Below are positions 25,905-37,511 of a stretch of DNA of 64,000 nucleotides, in pieces; the stretch's first letter is position 1; each line of letters begins with the position of its first letter. Below the pieces are notes generated by a model. The model saw only the letters and a list, made by a program, of their open reading frames with translations, did no database searches and had not been told where the DNA came from. The DNA comes from Heterodera schachtii (lineage: Eukaryota; Nematoda; Chromadorea; Rhabditida; Heteroderidae): contig SIJG01000112.1 of assembly GCA_023374025.1 (NCBI GenBank), positions 236,269 to 300,268 of the forward strand, given 5' to 3'. The position numbers were made by a program, and so were the translations under genes.

Positions 25905-27150
25905 TTACATCGATCAAAATGTCATCGCATTTCTCCGCCTTTTTCACCGTTTTTTCGCCTTTTCTTCAATATTCTTGAACATCACTGAAAATGTTCGCAT
26001 TTTGGACTTTGTTTTGCTCAACATTTTGCCACTCCATTGTTGTGTTGTTTTTGAATACCATCGCTTTTCACCGTTTGCGTCAATTGGCCCCGTCATTTCT
26101 CAGCGATTGTCCATCACTTCGCGCTGTCTCTTTCAAAGATGCCATTCTGCCCGCTTTTCCGCCCGATGAAAGTGCCAATGCGTCGGATGGCCAAGCGGTG
26201 GCCAAATGGTTATTCACGCCTCGTCCGGATGGTCTGCCGAAAGAGCTTCAATGCTCTGCTAATTCACCGGTTGGTCAATGGTCGTCAACGATGGAACTGA
26301 TTAAAACGGTATGATTATCCCTTTTTAATTGGATTTTCTATGATTTTTTTGTCACATTTTTAGGCATTTTCCAATGCTTCTTCTCCGGTTACTTTTTGCA
26401 TTCACTTTTGGTCTTCTTCTCCACCTGACTTCATTGTGCCATTTGATCGGATCAACGAAGTGACTGGGGAGAAATTGTATCTTCTACAAGATAATACACA
26501 TGATTGTTGCCTCTTCCGTATGCCAATTGGATGGGGTGGGAGAAAATGGAAAATTGTGTGGAAAGAAATGATTGATCGGACGAACCCAATTAACATTGGG
26601 ATCGAAACGGCGGATTCGACGACGGGTGAATAAAATATAAAATGCTTAATGATTTCTTTTTTTTATGTTTTATGAGTCCAATCGACAATTCATAGACTTT
26701 ATGCTTTCAAATGGTACCAAAATGGGTGATACTGTCGATGGTACTTCTCCCCCCCCCCTTTTTTTGAAATTTTTATTTTGTTTTCAAAAGACATGAAAGC
26801 ATGTTTCCTAGAGTTTTCGGGGTCGCTTATCACGAATCTGGCATCTGTTTCGACCAATTTCGAACCTCGGACTTGAAACCCCGAAACCCCTAGGAAACAT
26901 GCTTTCGTGTCTTTTGAAAACAAAAGTTTTTTTTCAAAAAAAAGGGGGGGGGGGGAGTACCATCGACAGTATTACCCCAAAATGAACGGTTAATGGACAA
27001 TATGTGGTACAAAAAAAGCATTTTAGTTGGTTGGACTCATAAAATGCCACTGAACTTATAAGAATTGAATTGGCTTATAATTTGCAATGGAATAATCATA
27101 GTTTTTTCAGTCTTCGCGACGCCGCTTCTCCCGGGCCAAGTGATCACTGA
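25905..27150 (+). pseudogene. F-box-like family relic, subfamily I (lacks exons 1-2)
   Basis: Matches exons 3-5 of the copy at 28986-30365. Exon 3 (25905-26308) starts after a TTTCAG acceptor. Compared with the other copies it lacks 11 bases near 26025-26050, which shifts the frame between the NITENVRILDFVLLN part and the HRLRQLAPSFLSDCPSL part. Exon 4 (26364 to about 26620) carries the family signature INEVTGEKL and is one base short near its end. Exon 5 (27111-27150) encodes LRDAASPGPSDH and a stop. No exons 1-2 are visible upstream. The intron between exons 4 and 5 is enlarged by a palindromic insertion (26715-26987). I take it to be non-functional. Confidence 0.75.
26715..26987. mobile_element. 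Palindromic insertion in intron 4 of the 25905 copy
   Basis: Inverted repeat with arms starting ACTGTCGATGGTACT and running into long C and G homopolymers, then AAAGACATGAAAGCATG and its complement. Together the arms make up most of the 270 bases. The centre contains a CGCTTATCACGAATCTG phrase also seen near 40270, which hints at a dispersed repeat. The corresponding intron of the 28986-30365 copy lacks the insertion. Confidence 0.7.
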
Positions 27151-28312
27151 TCAACAGCAGAAGAAATGAATGAATTCAATTGATCGATGCGATAAATGAG
27201 CGAAAATGATGTTGGCACTTTGCCATTTCAATATTGTCTAATTGTTTGTATTTGACCTTTCCTTGCTCGCAAATGCGCCCATTTCCATCGTATTTTATGT
27301 GCATGTAATTAATTCATTAATTGTGAGTAATTGTTGATAAAAAATGGCTAATGATAAAACGGGAAAAGCTGGGGATATTCGAGACGCAAAAAGGATGAGG
27401 AATTTGAGGTACTTTCCCTGTTTTAAGGTAGTACATATCAAACTAAAATTTAAAAAAAGCAACAATAAAAACGCGCAAATTCAAGAAAATTTGAATTTAT
27501 TCAATTTTAACGATTTTGATCAAAAAATTATTAAATAAAATTGTTTTTTCCCCAAAAAACTCAAAATGCCTTAAATTTCACCTCATCGGCCAACCAAAAA
27601 AGCCCAAAATGAGGCTAATTAAAGTCACAAAAGTTCCCTACCTACAGAGGTAGAAGACGGAAACGAAAAAAGGTAATTCTCTGACAAATTTGGAAAAAAA
27701 GATAAAAAAGATTCAAAAATTCGATAGATAAAAAATATTATTTTTTAAATTTTAACGGTAAATAAAAGCCTTAAAAAGATCTTTTTTTTTTCAATTCCGG
27801 TCATTTTGTTGCTGCAATGTCTTCAACAATACCGGCTCATGCCCGAATTACATTTGACTTTGTCTGACACACTCCTTTTTCGGGTGGTCATATGTTTATA
27901 ATAAAAATTTTAATTGTTTTAACTCAATATTTTGTGGACCAAAAATTCTGAAAAAATTCCTGCTAACCTAACTTTTAATGCTGATTCAGAATTTTTGGTC
28001 CACAAAATATTGAATTAAAGCACATTAAAATTTTTATTATAAACATATAACCACCCGAAAAAGGAGTGTTTAAGAGCCTTAAAAAGATTTTTTTTCCAAT
28101 TCCGGTCATTTGTTGCTCTACAAATTTCTTCACCAATTCTAAAAGGGATGAGAAAATTTGATATAAAAGATGTAATTAAAACAAAAAAAGTTTCAGAGTT
28201 AAAATGCCATTTTACGTCTCTTTTAGCGGCCCCGAAAACCCCTGGAAACACATTTTTATCATTAAAAACAAAACAAAAATTTATGTTGGTCAAACTGTAT
28301 TAGTACCGTATT
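27151..28312. other. Intergenic with a long palindrome (27868-28068)
   Basis: The first 150 bases repeat, inverted, the flank downstream of the gene ending at 28986, showing that gene and flank were duplicated together. 27868-28068 is a near-perfect inverted repeat with arms of about 85 bp starting CACTCCTTTTTCGGGTGGT. It is bracketed by two direct copies of a CCTTAAAAAGAT...TTCCGGTCATTT segment (27772 and 28076). No gene supported. Confidence 0.6.
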
Positions 28313-28470
28313 TTGATTTGGAGAATGAGCGGACCAAAGAAAAGATGACATTGAAGAAAATGTCACGTTATGGTGGTGGTGAATGGCTTTTGAAGCGATG
28401 CCAAATTATTGAGGGGAAGAACGATGGAAATTCGGATGCCATTTTGAACAATGTCCGATTTGAATTGTGA
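28313..28470 (+). pseudogene. F-box-like family fragment, subfamily II exon 4
   Basis: Encodes LENERTKEKMTLKKMS, then GEWLLKRCQI and ILNNVRFEL followed by a stop, matching the middle and end of exon 4 of subfamily II copies (VNERTEEKLTLE..., LLKRCPI, LNNVNF). No other exons nearby. An isolated fragment. Confidence 0.75.
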
Positions 28471-28985
28471 TCTGTGACAATATGTAATTGTTTGTTTTTT
28501 GAATTCTTAATTGAAAATGAATTATATACCTATATCAACTTGTTTTCAGGTGATACAAAAATGTTTTCGGGGTTAGACACAGATTCTGACACCCATTCGA
28601 ACCACGAATCTTTCTGGGACTCAAACAAGAATTGAACATTGAATTTTCTACAAAATTCACATTTATGCATCAAAAAGGGTCAATTTTTTGTGTAATTTTT
28701 CACTTAGAAATTTGGAAGCTATAAAAAAGTTGTTTCGTAAATAGGTATCCCGATTTTTTTTTATTATAAAATCCTTCAATCAAATCGTTTTATCACCAGT
28801 CATTTTTTACAATCATTATATCACAATGAATTATTTACTGACACATAAAATACAATGGAAATGGGTGAATTTGTGAGCAAGAAAAGGTCATATATAATAC
28901 ACAATACAATATTGAAATGGCACAGTGCCAATATATCATTTCGGTCAGATAATCGCACCAATCAATTCATTCATTTTGCTGTTGA

Positions 28986-30365
28986 TCAGTGATCACTCGG
29001 CCCGGGAGAAGCGGCGTCGAGAAGACTGAAAATGATGATTAAATTACTGTTAAAACCCATTCAATTTTTATGGGTCTAACAAGCATTGTCTAAGGAATTT
29101 ATTTTTTCCTGTATTTGTATTATAGTTGATTGGACTCAAAAAGTCAATCGAAAATGAAATTTTTTAATTATTCACCCGTCGTCAAATCCGCCGTCTCTGA
29201 ATCGGTGGATCATCATTCAACACTTTATCCGCCACATTTGTCCATTTCCTCCCGTCCCATGCAATTGGACAACGGCTCAGCCAATGATCATTTCCATATT
29301 GTTCCAGTGTCAATTTCTCCCCAGTCACTTCGTTGATCAGATCAAATAGCACAACGGAGTCAATTAAAGTGGACGAAAGCGTCAAGAAAATGCGGAAAGT
29401 AATTGGCGAAGAAGCATTTGAAAATGCCTAAAAATTAGACAAAAATCACAAAAAAACCAATTAAAGGAATGGTCTACCGTTTTCAGCTGTTCAATCGTTG
29501 AAGACCATTGATCCGCCGGCGAATTAACAGAGAATTTGAGCCACTTGGGCATACCATCCGGACAGGGCGTCAACAGCCATTTTGCCACCGCTTGGCCATC
29601 CGACGCATTGGCACTTTCATCGGGCGGAAAAGCGGAGAAAATGGCGTCATCAAACACGACAGCGTGAAGGGATGGACAATCGTTAAGCACTGACGGGGCC
29701 AATTGGCGCAAACGGCGAAAAGTGATGGCGTTAAAACCAATCACACGAATGACGAAGTCGTGAAGAATTGGCCAAATGTTGAGCAAAACAAATTCCAAAA
29801 TGAGAACATTTTCAGTGACAATGATCAAATCTATGGCACAAATGGTGAAAATATGGCGAAAATGGCCGAAAAATGCGATGACATTTTGATCGATGTAACT
29901 GAAAATGTATGGTCATAAATCAAATTCAAATCAATCAGTTTTTTACAAGATCTGAATGCGTTTGAATCCGATGACTTTGTTCGGCAACGGATTTCGAGGG
30001 ATTGGCAATGGATTTCCATCGGATTTGACAATTTGCAGCTTCTTCGTGCCATTCTCTCCAATATCCCATTGAATTATAAATTGTTTCTCCAACGTCCATT
30101 TGCGTGTCTTGAAATGTTCATCCACATATAAGTCAAAGCGGCGGTTGATCAGTGCAATTTCGAGGCCAAGCTGAGAAGGCGCAAGAAAATCAAACACCAA
30201 AAGCCAACAATCGGCAGAGATAAAGCTGAAAAATTGAAGTATTTTTCGAAATTTTTATTTAATTTTTTACATTTTTTTGCGAGGGCGTCGAAGGCTTTTG
30301 ACATAGTCAAAAAGGGACCAAAGAATGCTACCACAGCCGATCAATAGAACAGTAACGGCACACAT
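28986..30365 (-). CDS. F-box-like family protein, subfamily I
   Basis: Five exons by phase: 30365-30271, 30225-29947, 29898-29478, 29427-29176 and 29025-28986. Exon 1 gives a hydrophobic start (MCAVTVLLIGCG...) and a basic KSLRRPRKK. Exon 2 begins with an F-box-like stretch (ISADCWLLVFDFL) followed by LGLEIALINRRFDLYVDEHFK. Exon 3 carries the family core DESANASDGQAVAKWL, exon 4 INEVTGEKLTLEQ and CPIAWDGRKW, exon 5 LLDAASPGPSDH. F-box proteins are substrate adaptors of SCF ubiquitin ligases; that role here is inferred only from family annotation I remember. In the spliced frame exon 4 is out of phase with exon 5 near its end, so translation probably stops at 29182 (346 codons) and loses the DGLLDA tail. 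An alternative view is that this is a recent pseudogene. Confidence 0.65.
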
Positions 30366-30929
30366 ACTAAAAATGAATGAATTAAAGGGTCAAAGATCAA
30401 TGTGAGGGAATCAAAAAGTGAAATTTTAGTTATTTTTGATGGCCGATGAAGCTAATTACTTCAAAATTGATTTCGGACTGTTTAAAACATTTCATTTTGC
30501 AATTTTGGCAACAAAAATTGAGCAAAAGAAATGTGAAACGTCAGAAAAATCTGGAAATAATAAACGTACCGAATTGCTGAAGGCATTTTGCAGCAACAAA
30601 ATGAGCGGGGAAATATCGGTTAAAAATGAATGAACGAATGAATGGAATGAAGAGGAGGGGAAGAAGAAACAAGGGCATTTTTATACAAAAATATTAGCGT
30701 ACAGTGAACGGTTACCAAAATGCTTTCATATGCAAAACAATTAAGAATTAATGAATCTGCAAAAGTGAAACGAAAGCAAATTTTGTTGAGCAGCGAATCG
30801 TCCGGCAACGGAAATGCCACAAATTGTTCATTTTTTGCGCTAATTACTAATTAGCACACTTTACATGTTTTCCATTAAATGAGAGCATCAAATCAAATTC
30901 CAAATTTTCTTATTTTTTGTTTTTATGGG

Positions 30930-30938
30930 TATATAAAG
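30930..30938 (+). promoter_or_regulatory. TATA box of the 30979 gene
   Basis: TATATAAAG preceded by GGG and followed by AGGTCAAAAAGAC, 41 bp before the start codon. The same block (GGGTATATAAAGA, then GTC and AAAAGAC) stands before the truncated copy at 45360-45696, so it was conserved with the gene. Confidence 0.6.
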
Positions 30939-30978
30939 AGGTCAAAAAGACTTTTTGGATGCATAAAATACCGCAAAA

Positions 30979-32232
30979 ATGAACAGACGGTAAGGAATTT
31001 CATTTTCATTTTACATTTTTTTTTTTGTTACGAGTTTCAGTTGGATTTGTAGCGACGTGTGGATGGACATTCTCCCATCTTTTGACCATGCTCAACTTGG
31101 ACTCAAAATGGCATTGCTTTCTGACCGTTTCGACGTTTTGGTGGACAAACATTTTGACGGAAAAACGGAATTGACAATTTGGAGAACAATCAAAATTCGC
31201 AAGGACAAAGGACCAAAAGCGAAACTGTCTGTACGGATTGATGGCAAATTGGCGGCATTTCCGCTGCCGGACCATTCGTTGCCCAACAAAATTCGATTTC
31301 ATTTCCTTTATATTGAGTAATTTGAACTTTTGATATATATTAAAGCATTTTTTTCTTCAGCTACATTGACTATTCTGTGCTCGCATTTCTCCGTTCAAAC
31401 AAGCAAATTTGGGACAGAAGTGGCAGCGAATTGGCATTGTTTGTGCGTTCAGCCAAACCAACTAATGTCCAGCCAATTTGGGATGTTTTGGTTCGCGAAA
31501 TTTGGCCACTTTTTGCGACAAATATTCGCCATTTGGTCATTCATAAGACCGATGCTTTGGACAATTTGCGTCGCCGCATTTCCCCAACATTTCTCACCGA
31601 TTGCGACCAATTGAATTCAATCGATGCCGGTCTTCTGTTACCCGATGGAATTGCTGATGATGGGCCAAATGCAACTGCTGGCCAAGTGTTGACCAAATGG
31701 TTACACACGCCGAGCAAAAATGGGCAACCGAAGCAATTGCATCGCAATGATTATGTGGGTCCACTGAATCTCGGATGGGTCAACAGCTTCAAAGAGGTGT
31801 CGCCATATTTTCTTCGTCAATTTGTTTTTGTTTTTACCAAATTTTTTGCTTAGACATTTCTCCGTGCCACCACTTCTGTCCGTTACCATATTCAACTTTA
31901 TTTTCGTGTGGACACAATGCCAACTGAGCCATTTGAATTGGTAAACGAAGTGACGAAAGAAAAGCTGACACTGAAACAGAAGACCGAAGCATCATCCAAC
32001 GAAATAGTCTATAATTGGCTGTTGCAACGGTGCCCAATTGGGGAGACGGCGAAGGCAGCACTTAAATGGGAAGACAGCGAAAATTGGCGTGCCAATGCCA
32101 ATACAAACAATATCAGATTTGATCTGTGGATTTTCAGTGAAACCATTGGGTGAGCAGCAAAAACAGCAATTTTTGATTTTGTAAAAAAATTTTTTAATTA
32201 ATTTTAGTCCATTGTTGCCACCAGCGGAATAA
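30979..32232 (+). CDS. F-box-like family protein, subfamily II (intact copy)
   Basis: Five exons with matching phases: 30979-30989 (MNR plus two bases), 31041-31316, 31361-31796, 31854-32149 and 32208-32232; total 1044 bases, 347 residues. Order of signatures: F-box-like WICSDVWMDILPSF at residues 5-18, then LGLKMALLSDRFDVLVDKHFD, exon 3 with YIDYSVLAFLRSNKQIWDR, PIWDVLVREIWPLF and IADDGPNATAGQVLTKWLH, exon 4 with VNEVTKEKLTLKQK and NWLLQRCPIGE. A role as an SCF adaptor is an inference from family annotation. The stop is a GAA TAA where sister copies read GAA GAA and continue into an acidic EE/KE tail, so this copy lost a short acidic tail. The start is supported by the TATA box 41 bp upstream and by identical MNRR starts in sister copies. 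Confidence 0.8.
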
Positions 32233-32490
32233 GAAAAAGAAGAAGAAGCGGATCAGAGCAGCGGAGATGAATAATTAATTATATTTTAGAAATAATCGAT
32301 CCCATTTGTTGTGCTTATTTTCTCTTGGAAATGCTTTTGTTGATTCTTTCGTTTGAATATATGTACAAAATATAAATTTATTTGCTTGCTTTTTGTGTGA
32401 GAATTTCTTGGTACCAATGAATGAAAAGTTTGAGTTTATAGAATTATTTTTTTATTTTACTTAAGGCTATAGGAAAAAATAATTTACGAA

Positions 32491-32597
32491 TACCGTATTT
32501 CGTGAAATACAACCCCCCCCCCCCCTAAATAAAGCCGCCCTTTTGAAAGGGGTTGAAAATAAAGCCCACGGGGGGTTCTATTTTAGGAAATACGGTA
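32491..32597. mobile_element. Tiny foldback element
   Basis: Inverted repeat with ends TACCGTATTTCGTGAAATA and the complement TATTTTAGGAAATACGGTA, inner C and G homopolymers, and only about 45 bases in between. Size and form fit a very short MITE remnant. Confidence 0.65.
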
Positions 32598-32988
32598 TAC
32601 TCGAAGAAAGTTGAATTTCGTTTTTTGCTCATTGAACTGCTTTAATTTAATTAGTAACATTTTCAATAAGATATATTAAATAATGGATCTTTTATTCGAA
32701 CGAAAGAATCAACAAAAGATTTTGGAGAAAAGAGAGTATCAGATCAGCTTCCTATTGGCGAAATCTTTGATCATTTCTCATATATAATTAAATTTCATTG
32801 CTCCATTTTGTGCATTTTCCGCATTTTGAACCGGGCCAAAAACAATTCAATAGGCCTAAACTTTTTATTTGACATTAAAAGTATATTATATTCGAACAAA
32901 AGAATCAACAAATCAATTGAGAGTATCAAAACAAATTCCAATTATGTGAGATGGGCAATTCCTCAAATATAATTAATTTTCGTTGCTT

Positions 32989-34698
32989 TCATTCGTCCGC
33001 TTCTTCTTTCTCTTCTTCCGCTGCTGATGGTGACAATGGACTAAAATTAAAATGTATTTTTTCAACAAAATCATAAATTGCTGTTGCTGTGCTCACCCAA
33101 TGGATTCATTGATGTCGTCACCCCACACATACATGATCAAGGGGTGCGCCAGTCAGACTCCCATACGTCGGACGTTTGGCGCAGGGGGGGTGCGCCAGGA
33201 CCAATTTTTCTTACGTCGGCCCCCCGATTTTCCCCCCGGCGACGACCTTTTTTTTTTTTTTTTTTTGCTATTCAAACCACCTTTTTTTTTGCGGCGCGTT
33301 TTTTTTCCAAAAAATTTTTTTGGAAGGGATGGGGCGGTCCGGCGGTGCCGACAGGCGCCGCCGGGAAAATTTTTTGAGTTTTGCTAAGGAAATTGTTCAA
33401 ATTTTAATTTTTTCCCCCTTCGGTACGACCCACCCCACGACGACCCCCCTCCTTTACAGCCGCCCCCCTTACGACGCACGTGGGGGGGGTGCGCCAGGCC
33501 CATTACGACGCGGGGGGGGTGCGCCGGCGCACCCCTTGATCATGTATGACCCCACAAAAAAAAGTTGACATTGTTCAAATTGTTGTCGTCCCAAATTTCG
33601 TTGTTTTCCCATTGATCGGTCGTCGCCTTTTCACTAATTGGGCATCGCTTCAACAGCCAATCACCAGCAGAACATGGCACTTTTTCCAATGTCAGCTTTT
33701 CCTCGGTTCGTTCGTTCACCGATTCAAATGGCTCAATTGGTGTTTTATACACTGCAAATTTAATTCTGTAGCGGACAGAAGCGGTGGCACGGGCAAATGC
33801 CTAAACAAAAAGGAAGCGAAATTTAAAGACTGTCAATCAGTTTTTTATGAGAAAATGTGATCAAACACACACATACACACACTTCCTTGAAACTGTTGAC
33901 CCAGTCGATATTTGCTTCTTCCTCCAAATCTTCGCAAAACAATCGATTTGGTTGACCATTTTTGCTCGGCGTGTGCAACCATTTGGTCAACACTTGGCCA
34001 GCAGTTGTATTTGGCCCATCATCAGCAATTACGTCGGGGCACAGATAATAGGAATCGATTGAATTCAATTGATCAAGATCATTGAGAAGTGTTGGCGAAG
34101 TGCGGTGACGCAAATTATCCAAATCGTCGCCATCATAAAAGTACAAATGGCGGATGTTTGTCGGAAAAATTGGCCAAATTTCTCGGGCCAAAACATCCCA
34201 AATTGGCTGGGCATTTGCAATATCCAAATCCAATTTGGTGCCCATTCTTTCCCAAATGTGCTTGTTGGCATGGAGAAATGCAATGACGGAATGGTCAATG
34301 TACCTGAAGAAATTTATTAAAATAAGCCTTACACAAAGTTTAAAATTACTCAATCCAAAGATGATTAAAGCGGATTTTGATGGGCAGCGAATGGTCCGGC
34401 AGCGGAAAATCCACAAATTTGTCATCGATCCATACAGACAGTTTCGCTTTTGGTCCTTTGTCCTTGTCAATTCTGTTACGTCTCCAAAGTGTCAATTCCT
34501 TTTTTCCGTCGAAATGTTTGTCCACCAAAACATCGAAACGGTCGGAAAGCAATGCCAAATTGAGACCGAGTTGGGCATGGTCAAAAGATGGGAGAATGTC
34601 CATCCAAACGTCGCTACAAAGCCAACTGAAACATGGAAAAAATTTGGAAAAATGGAAAATTTTGTGATTTTTTAAAAATTTCCTTACCGTCGATTCAT
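32989..34698 (-). pseudogene. F-box-like family gene, subfamily II, cut by a transposon
   Basis: Exons by phase: 34698-34688 (MNR), 34625-34350, 34303-33883, 33800-33557 continuing at 33119-33097, and 33040-32989. Exons 1-3 are open and full length: WLCSDVWMDILPSF, SVIAFLHANKHIWERMG, PIWDVLAREIWPIF, IADDGPNTTAGQVLTKWLH. Exon 4 (SVNERTEEKLTLEK, DWLLKRCPISEK) is interrupted by a 421-bp element (33128-33548). Read through, translation ends a few codons into the element (NNVNFFLWGHT then stop). The 3' remainder still has its donor, acceptor and an acidic AAEEEKEEADE end, so the insertion is recent. A slightly shortened protein could still be made. Upstream there is no TATA box; instead a block shared with the copy at 48959 (ATCAATTGTAAAACGGC) is present. 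Confidence 0.75.
33128..33548. mobile_element. MITE with 8-bp target duplication inside an exon
   Basis: Perfect 23-bp terminal inverted repeats beginning CATACATGATCAAGGGGTGC, flanked on both sides by the 8-bp duplication ACCCCACA (33120-33127 and 33549-33556). It interrupts exon 4 of the family copy at 32989-34698. The 421-bp inside is GC-rich with long homopolymers, repeated GGGGTGCGCCAG words and a GC palindrome (33340-33366); no reading frame makes sense. Eight-base duplications are typical of hAT elements and some others; the terminal bases are not a standard hAT match, so the superfamily stays open. Confidence 0.85.
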
Positions 34699-36290
34699 TT
34701 TTTGCTGCAATTAGCACACTTTGCCGTTTTACAATTGATTGCTGCCAGAATAAATGCCTAATTAGGTAATTAATTGTCTTTGAAAAATCCTTTTCTAAAT
34801 AACAAACAAAACACTTTAAATTTTTATAATTACTGAAAATGAATGAAAACTTTTTACAACGTTTATTTGACGGACGAAAACGAAACACGAAAAGGAAAAA
34901 ATAACCATTTTCGTACGAAACGAAACGAAAAAACCGAAAATTTTATTTAAATCATATTTAAGAAAAATAAAACTTTAAAATTGTATCCTCTAACTGAGGG
35001 AATTGAGATCCTAGTAGGTAGAAAAACAAATATGGCTCTAGTACATGAGTGTGTGATTGAAAATTTTTCAAAAAAAAAGAACATCAAGAGAAAAAAATAA
35101 GATTTTAGGTAGAGACCGGAAATTTCAAATTTGCGGATCCCGCTGCGGGATTGGAACCCAAAATTTTTTGCGTGCGGGACGGGATCCCGCGGGATTAATC
35201 CCGCAAATCCCGCATTTAAAATTTGCGGGATCGCGCGCGTGATTGCGGGATTTTGGAAATTTTGAAAAGATTTCAATTAAATTTCAAATTAATTTCCAAA
35301 AAAGAAAAAATACCTAACATTTTGAAAAAGAAATTTTTAGGGGCTGGCGGGATGCATTAAAAGGGGCGAATAAGACTTTCGAATGGGTCAGACTGTCGCA
35401 CTTTTTGACTCATTTCTACAGGATTAAAAGTAAAAGCCGTTCTGCCGGCGGTGCCGATAGGAGCCGCCGGGAATTTTTTTGCAAATTCTAGATGAAATTT
35501 GAGATGAAAATTGGATTTAATTTGATTGAACTTATTATAAATTTATTCAAAAATTTTGGCATTCTGTTTTTAAAAGTTTCAAAAAATCAATGAAATCCTG
35601 CCGGATCTTCACAAAAATGAAAATTACATCTTCAAAATGTAATCATTTTTTGATGACAACAAATTTATCGAATCACCGGGAAATATAGGGAGAATACCTA
35701 ATGAGAGAATAGAATGAGGCGGAGATTAATCGTTGATAAAATGGCTAATAATAAGAACGGTAAAAGCTGCGCACATAGAGAATGATCAAGAGGGAATGCT
35801 TACCAAAAACTACCTAAGATTCGCGACTTACCCCCGAGTCCGAAAACCCCGAGACACAAAATCCGAGACTTTTAAACTTTCTATAAATTCATTTTTCGAA
35901 CGAAAGAATCAACAAATCAAAAAAATGAGAGCATTAAATCCGTTTCCAATTGCTGAGATCGTCGACCATTTCTCAAATATAATTAATTTTCATTGCTTTG
36001 ATCCGCTTCTTCTTCTTCTTTCTCTTCTTCCGTTGGTGACGACAATGGACTAAAATTAAATATATATTTTTTTGACAAAATCAAAATTTGCTGTTGCTTC
36101 ACCCCCGCCCCCGCGACTCTGACCCCCGCCTCCGCAAAAAGTCACCCCCGCCCACGGGGCTCGAACCCTAATTGACAGGCACCAAAATAGGTAAAAAATT
36201 TATAATGATTTTTAGGTGGCAAAGCAGAAACGATTAAAATATTAATTCTTAATAAATACATTACTCAAAAAAAATTAACAAACATAACTA
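34699..36290. other. Intergenic with repeats and a gene-tail relic
   Basis: 35135-35250 is rich in GCGGGAT/ATCCCGC words in both orientations (small foldback array). 35444-35476 holds the GC palindrome also seen in the MITE at 33340 and at 52262. 35880-36060 is a minus-strand relic of the last exon and 3' flank of a subfamily II copy (acidic GAAGAAGAG codons, then AATTATATTTGAG). No intact gene seen. Confidence 0.55.
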
Positions 36291-36792
36291 GGGTTGTAAA
36301 TTACATGGATTAACATATTTTTTCTGCGCATATGCTATGAAGAAAGGGGCTCAAAAATAGCATTTCTGCGTTAAAATTTTTTGGTTTGGTGAAGGTTTTT
36401 AGTCCATATAAATCCATATTTTGGGGGTTTTCGGGAATAAATCCATATTTCGCCATTTTTGTCTTTTTAGTCCATATTTCGGCCATTTTTGGCAAATTTC
36501 ACAAGAAAATGCATGAAAAGGGAAAAATACACCCCTAAAAATTTTGCATTTTTATGTTTTAAATCCATTTTTTGGTTGTTTATTGTTTTTTTTAAGTTGA
36601 TTTAAGCAAATATTGAATTCATACACCTTTTTTGGAATTTTTGAGGGTTTAAACATATATTTTGGCAGTTTTTAGTCCATATTTCGGTCCATATTTGGCC
36701 ATTTTTGAGCTTTTTAGTCCATATTTCGTGCTTTTTTAGTCCATATTTTATGTCCATATTTTGGGTTTTTTAGTCCATATAATTTACAACCC
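36291..36792. mobile_element. Foldback element with iterated ends, TA target (element B)
   Basis: Ends GGGTTGTAAATTACATGGA and the near-complement ending TTTACAACCC, flanked by TA on both sides (36289-36290, 36793-36794). The subterminal parts repeat AGTCCATATTTCGG-like words, at least nine times near the right end and in inverted sense near the left. Same plan as element D (43144-43705), whose ends begin GGGCTGCTAA. Confidence 0.7.
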
Positions 36793-36831
36793 TAAACATA
36801 ACAGACAGTCACAAAATAAAATCTTTTCCAC

Positions 36832-37511
36832 TTATTTTTCCTCTCCATTCGTTTCTTTTCCTTCCTTTTCCTCTTCTTTTTCCTCCCCATTCGCTTCTTT
36901 TCCCTCCTTGTTTTCCTCTTTCTCTTCTCTGTTTGCTTCTTTTCCCTCCTTGTTTTCCTCTTTCTCTTCTCTGTTTGCTTCTTTTCCCTCCTTGTTTTCC
37001 TCTTTCTCTTCTCTGTTTGCTTCTTTTCCCTCTTTGTTTTCCTCTTTCTCTTCGCCGTTTTCCCGTGGAATTCCCTCAGCGCCTTTAACCGCATAGACAA
37101 GACGATCGTGCAAAATGACGATCGTTGAAAGCGAATGAATTGGGCGACATATCATGATAGTAAACGACAGACACCTTAATATAATTACGACAGAATTCCG
37201 CGTTTTCCCACAGTTCGACGTCATAATTCGCCTCAAGCCGTTCGTTCATTTGGCTGAGAATTTCGTAGTATTGGTGCCACACTTCTGAAAACGAACGAAA
37301 AGGGAATGTTTTTCAGAAAAAACGCACTCCATGAGGAAAAAAGGCCCTCGAGGTAAATTTTGCGAAACAAAACGCCTCCAAGAGAGAAGCAACAATAGAC
37401 GAATACAATCAGAAGTCCGTGGTTGACTACGAGCCTCCGGACCATGCGAACGACCACCTCCGCGAAAACCTCGGGTTCATCTTCAAGTTCAAAAGGGTCG
37501 TAGAAAGACAT
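36832..37511 (-). CDS. Unknown protein with one membrane segment and an EK-rich repeat tail
   Basis: Not recognised. A TTTTCAG acceptor 15 bases upstream fixes the start (MSFYDPFELEDEPEVF). Exon 1 (37511-37328) has an acidic head and a hydrophobic segment (HGLLIVFVYCCFSLGGVLF); exon 2 (37284-37175) follows after a 44-bp intron and reads VWHQYYEILSQMNERLEANY. After exon 2 the model is uncertain. 36894-37055 is about four copies of a 42-bp repeat that reads EEKEENKEGKEANR in one frame (ending 36832) or a KRKRKTRREKKQTE-type basic tail in another (ending 36792). Splicing exon 2 to the best acceptor (37082) gives the basic frame; the acidic frame looks more protein-like. The membrane segment faintly resembles the first helix of two-pore potassium channels, but no pore motif is present, so I do not name it. 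Confidence 0.4.

Noticed and set aside
33052..33568. Plus-strand open frames of 99-130 codons
   Set aside because: They lie in the MITE at 33128-33548 and consist of homopolymer-coded Phe and Pro runs.
36761..37096. Ser/Phe-rich 111-codon plus-strand frame
   Set aside because: Antisense of the EK-rich 42-bp repeat of the minus-strand gene.
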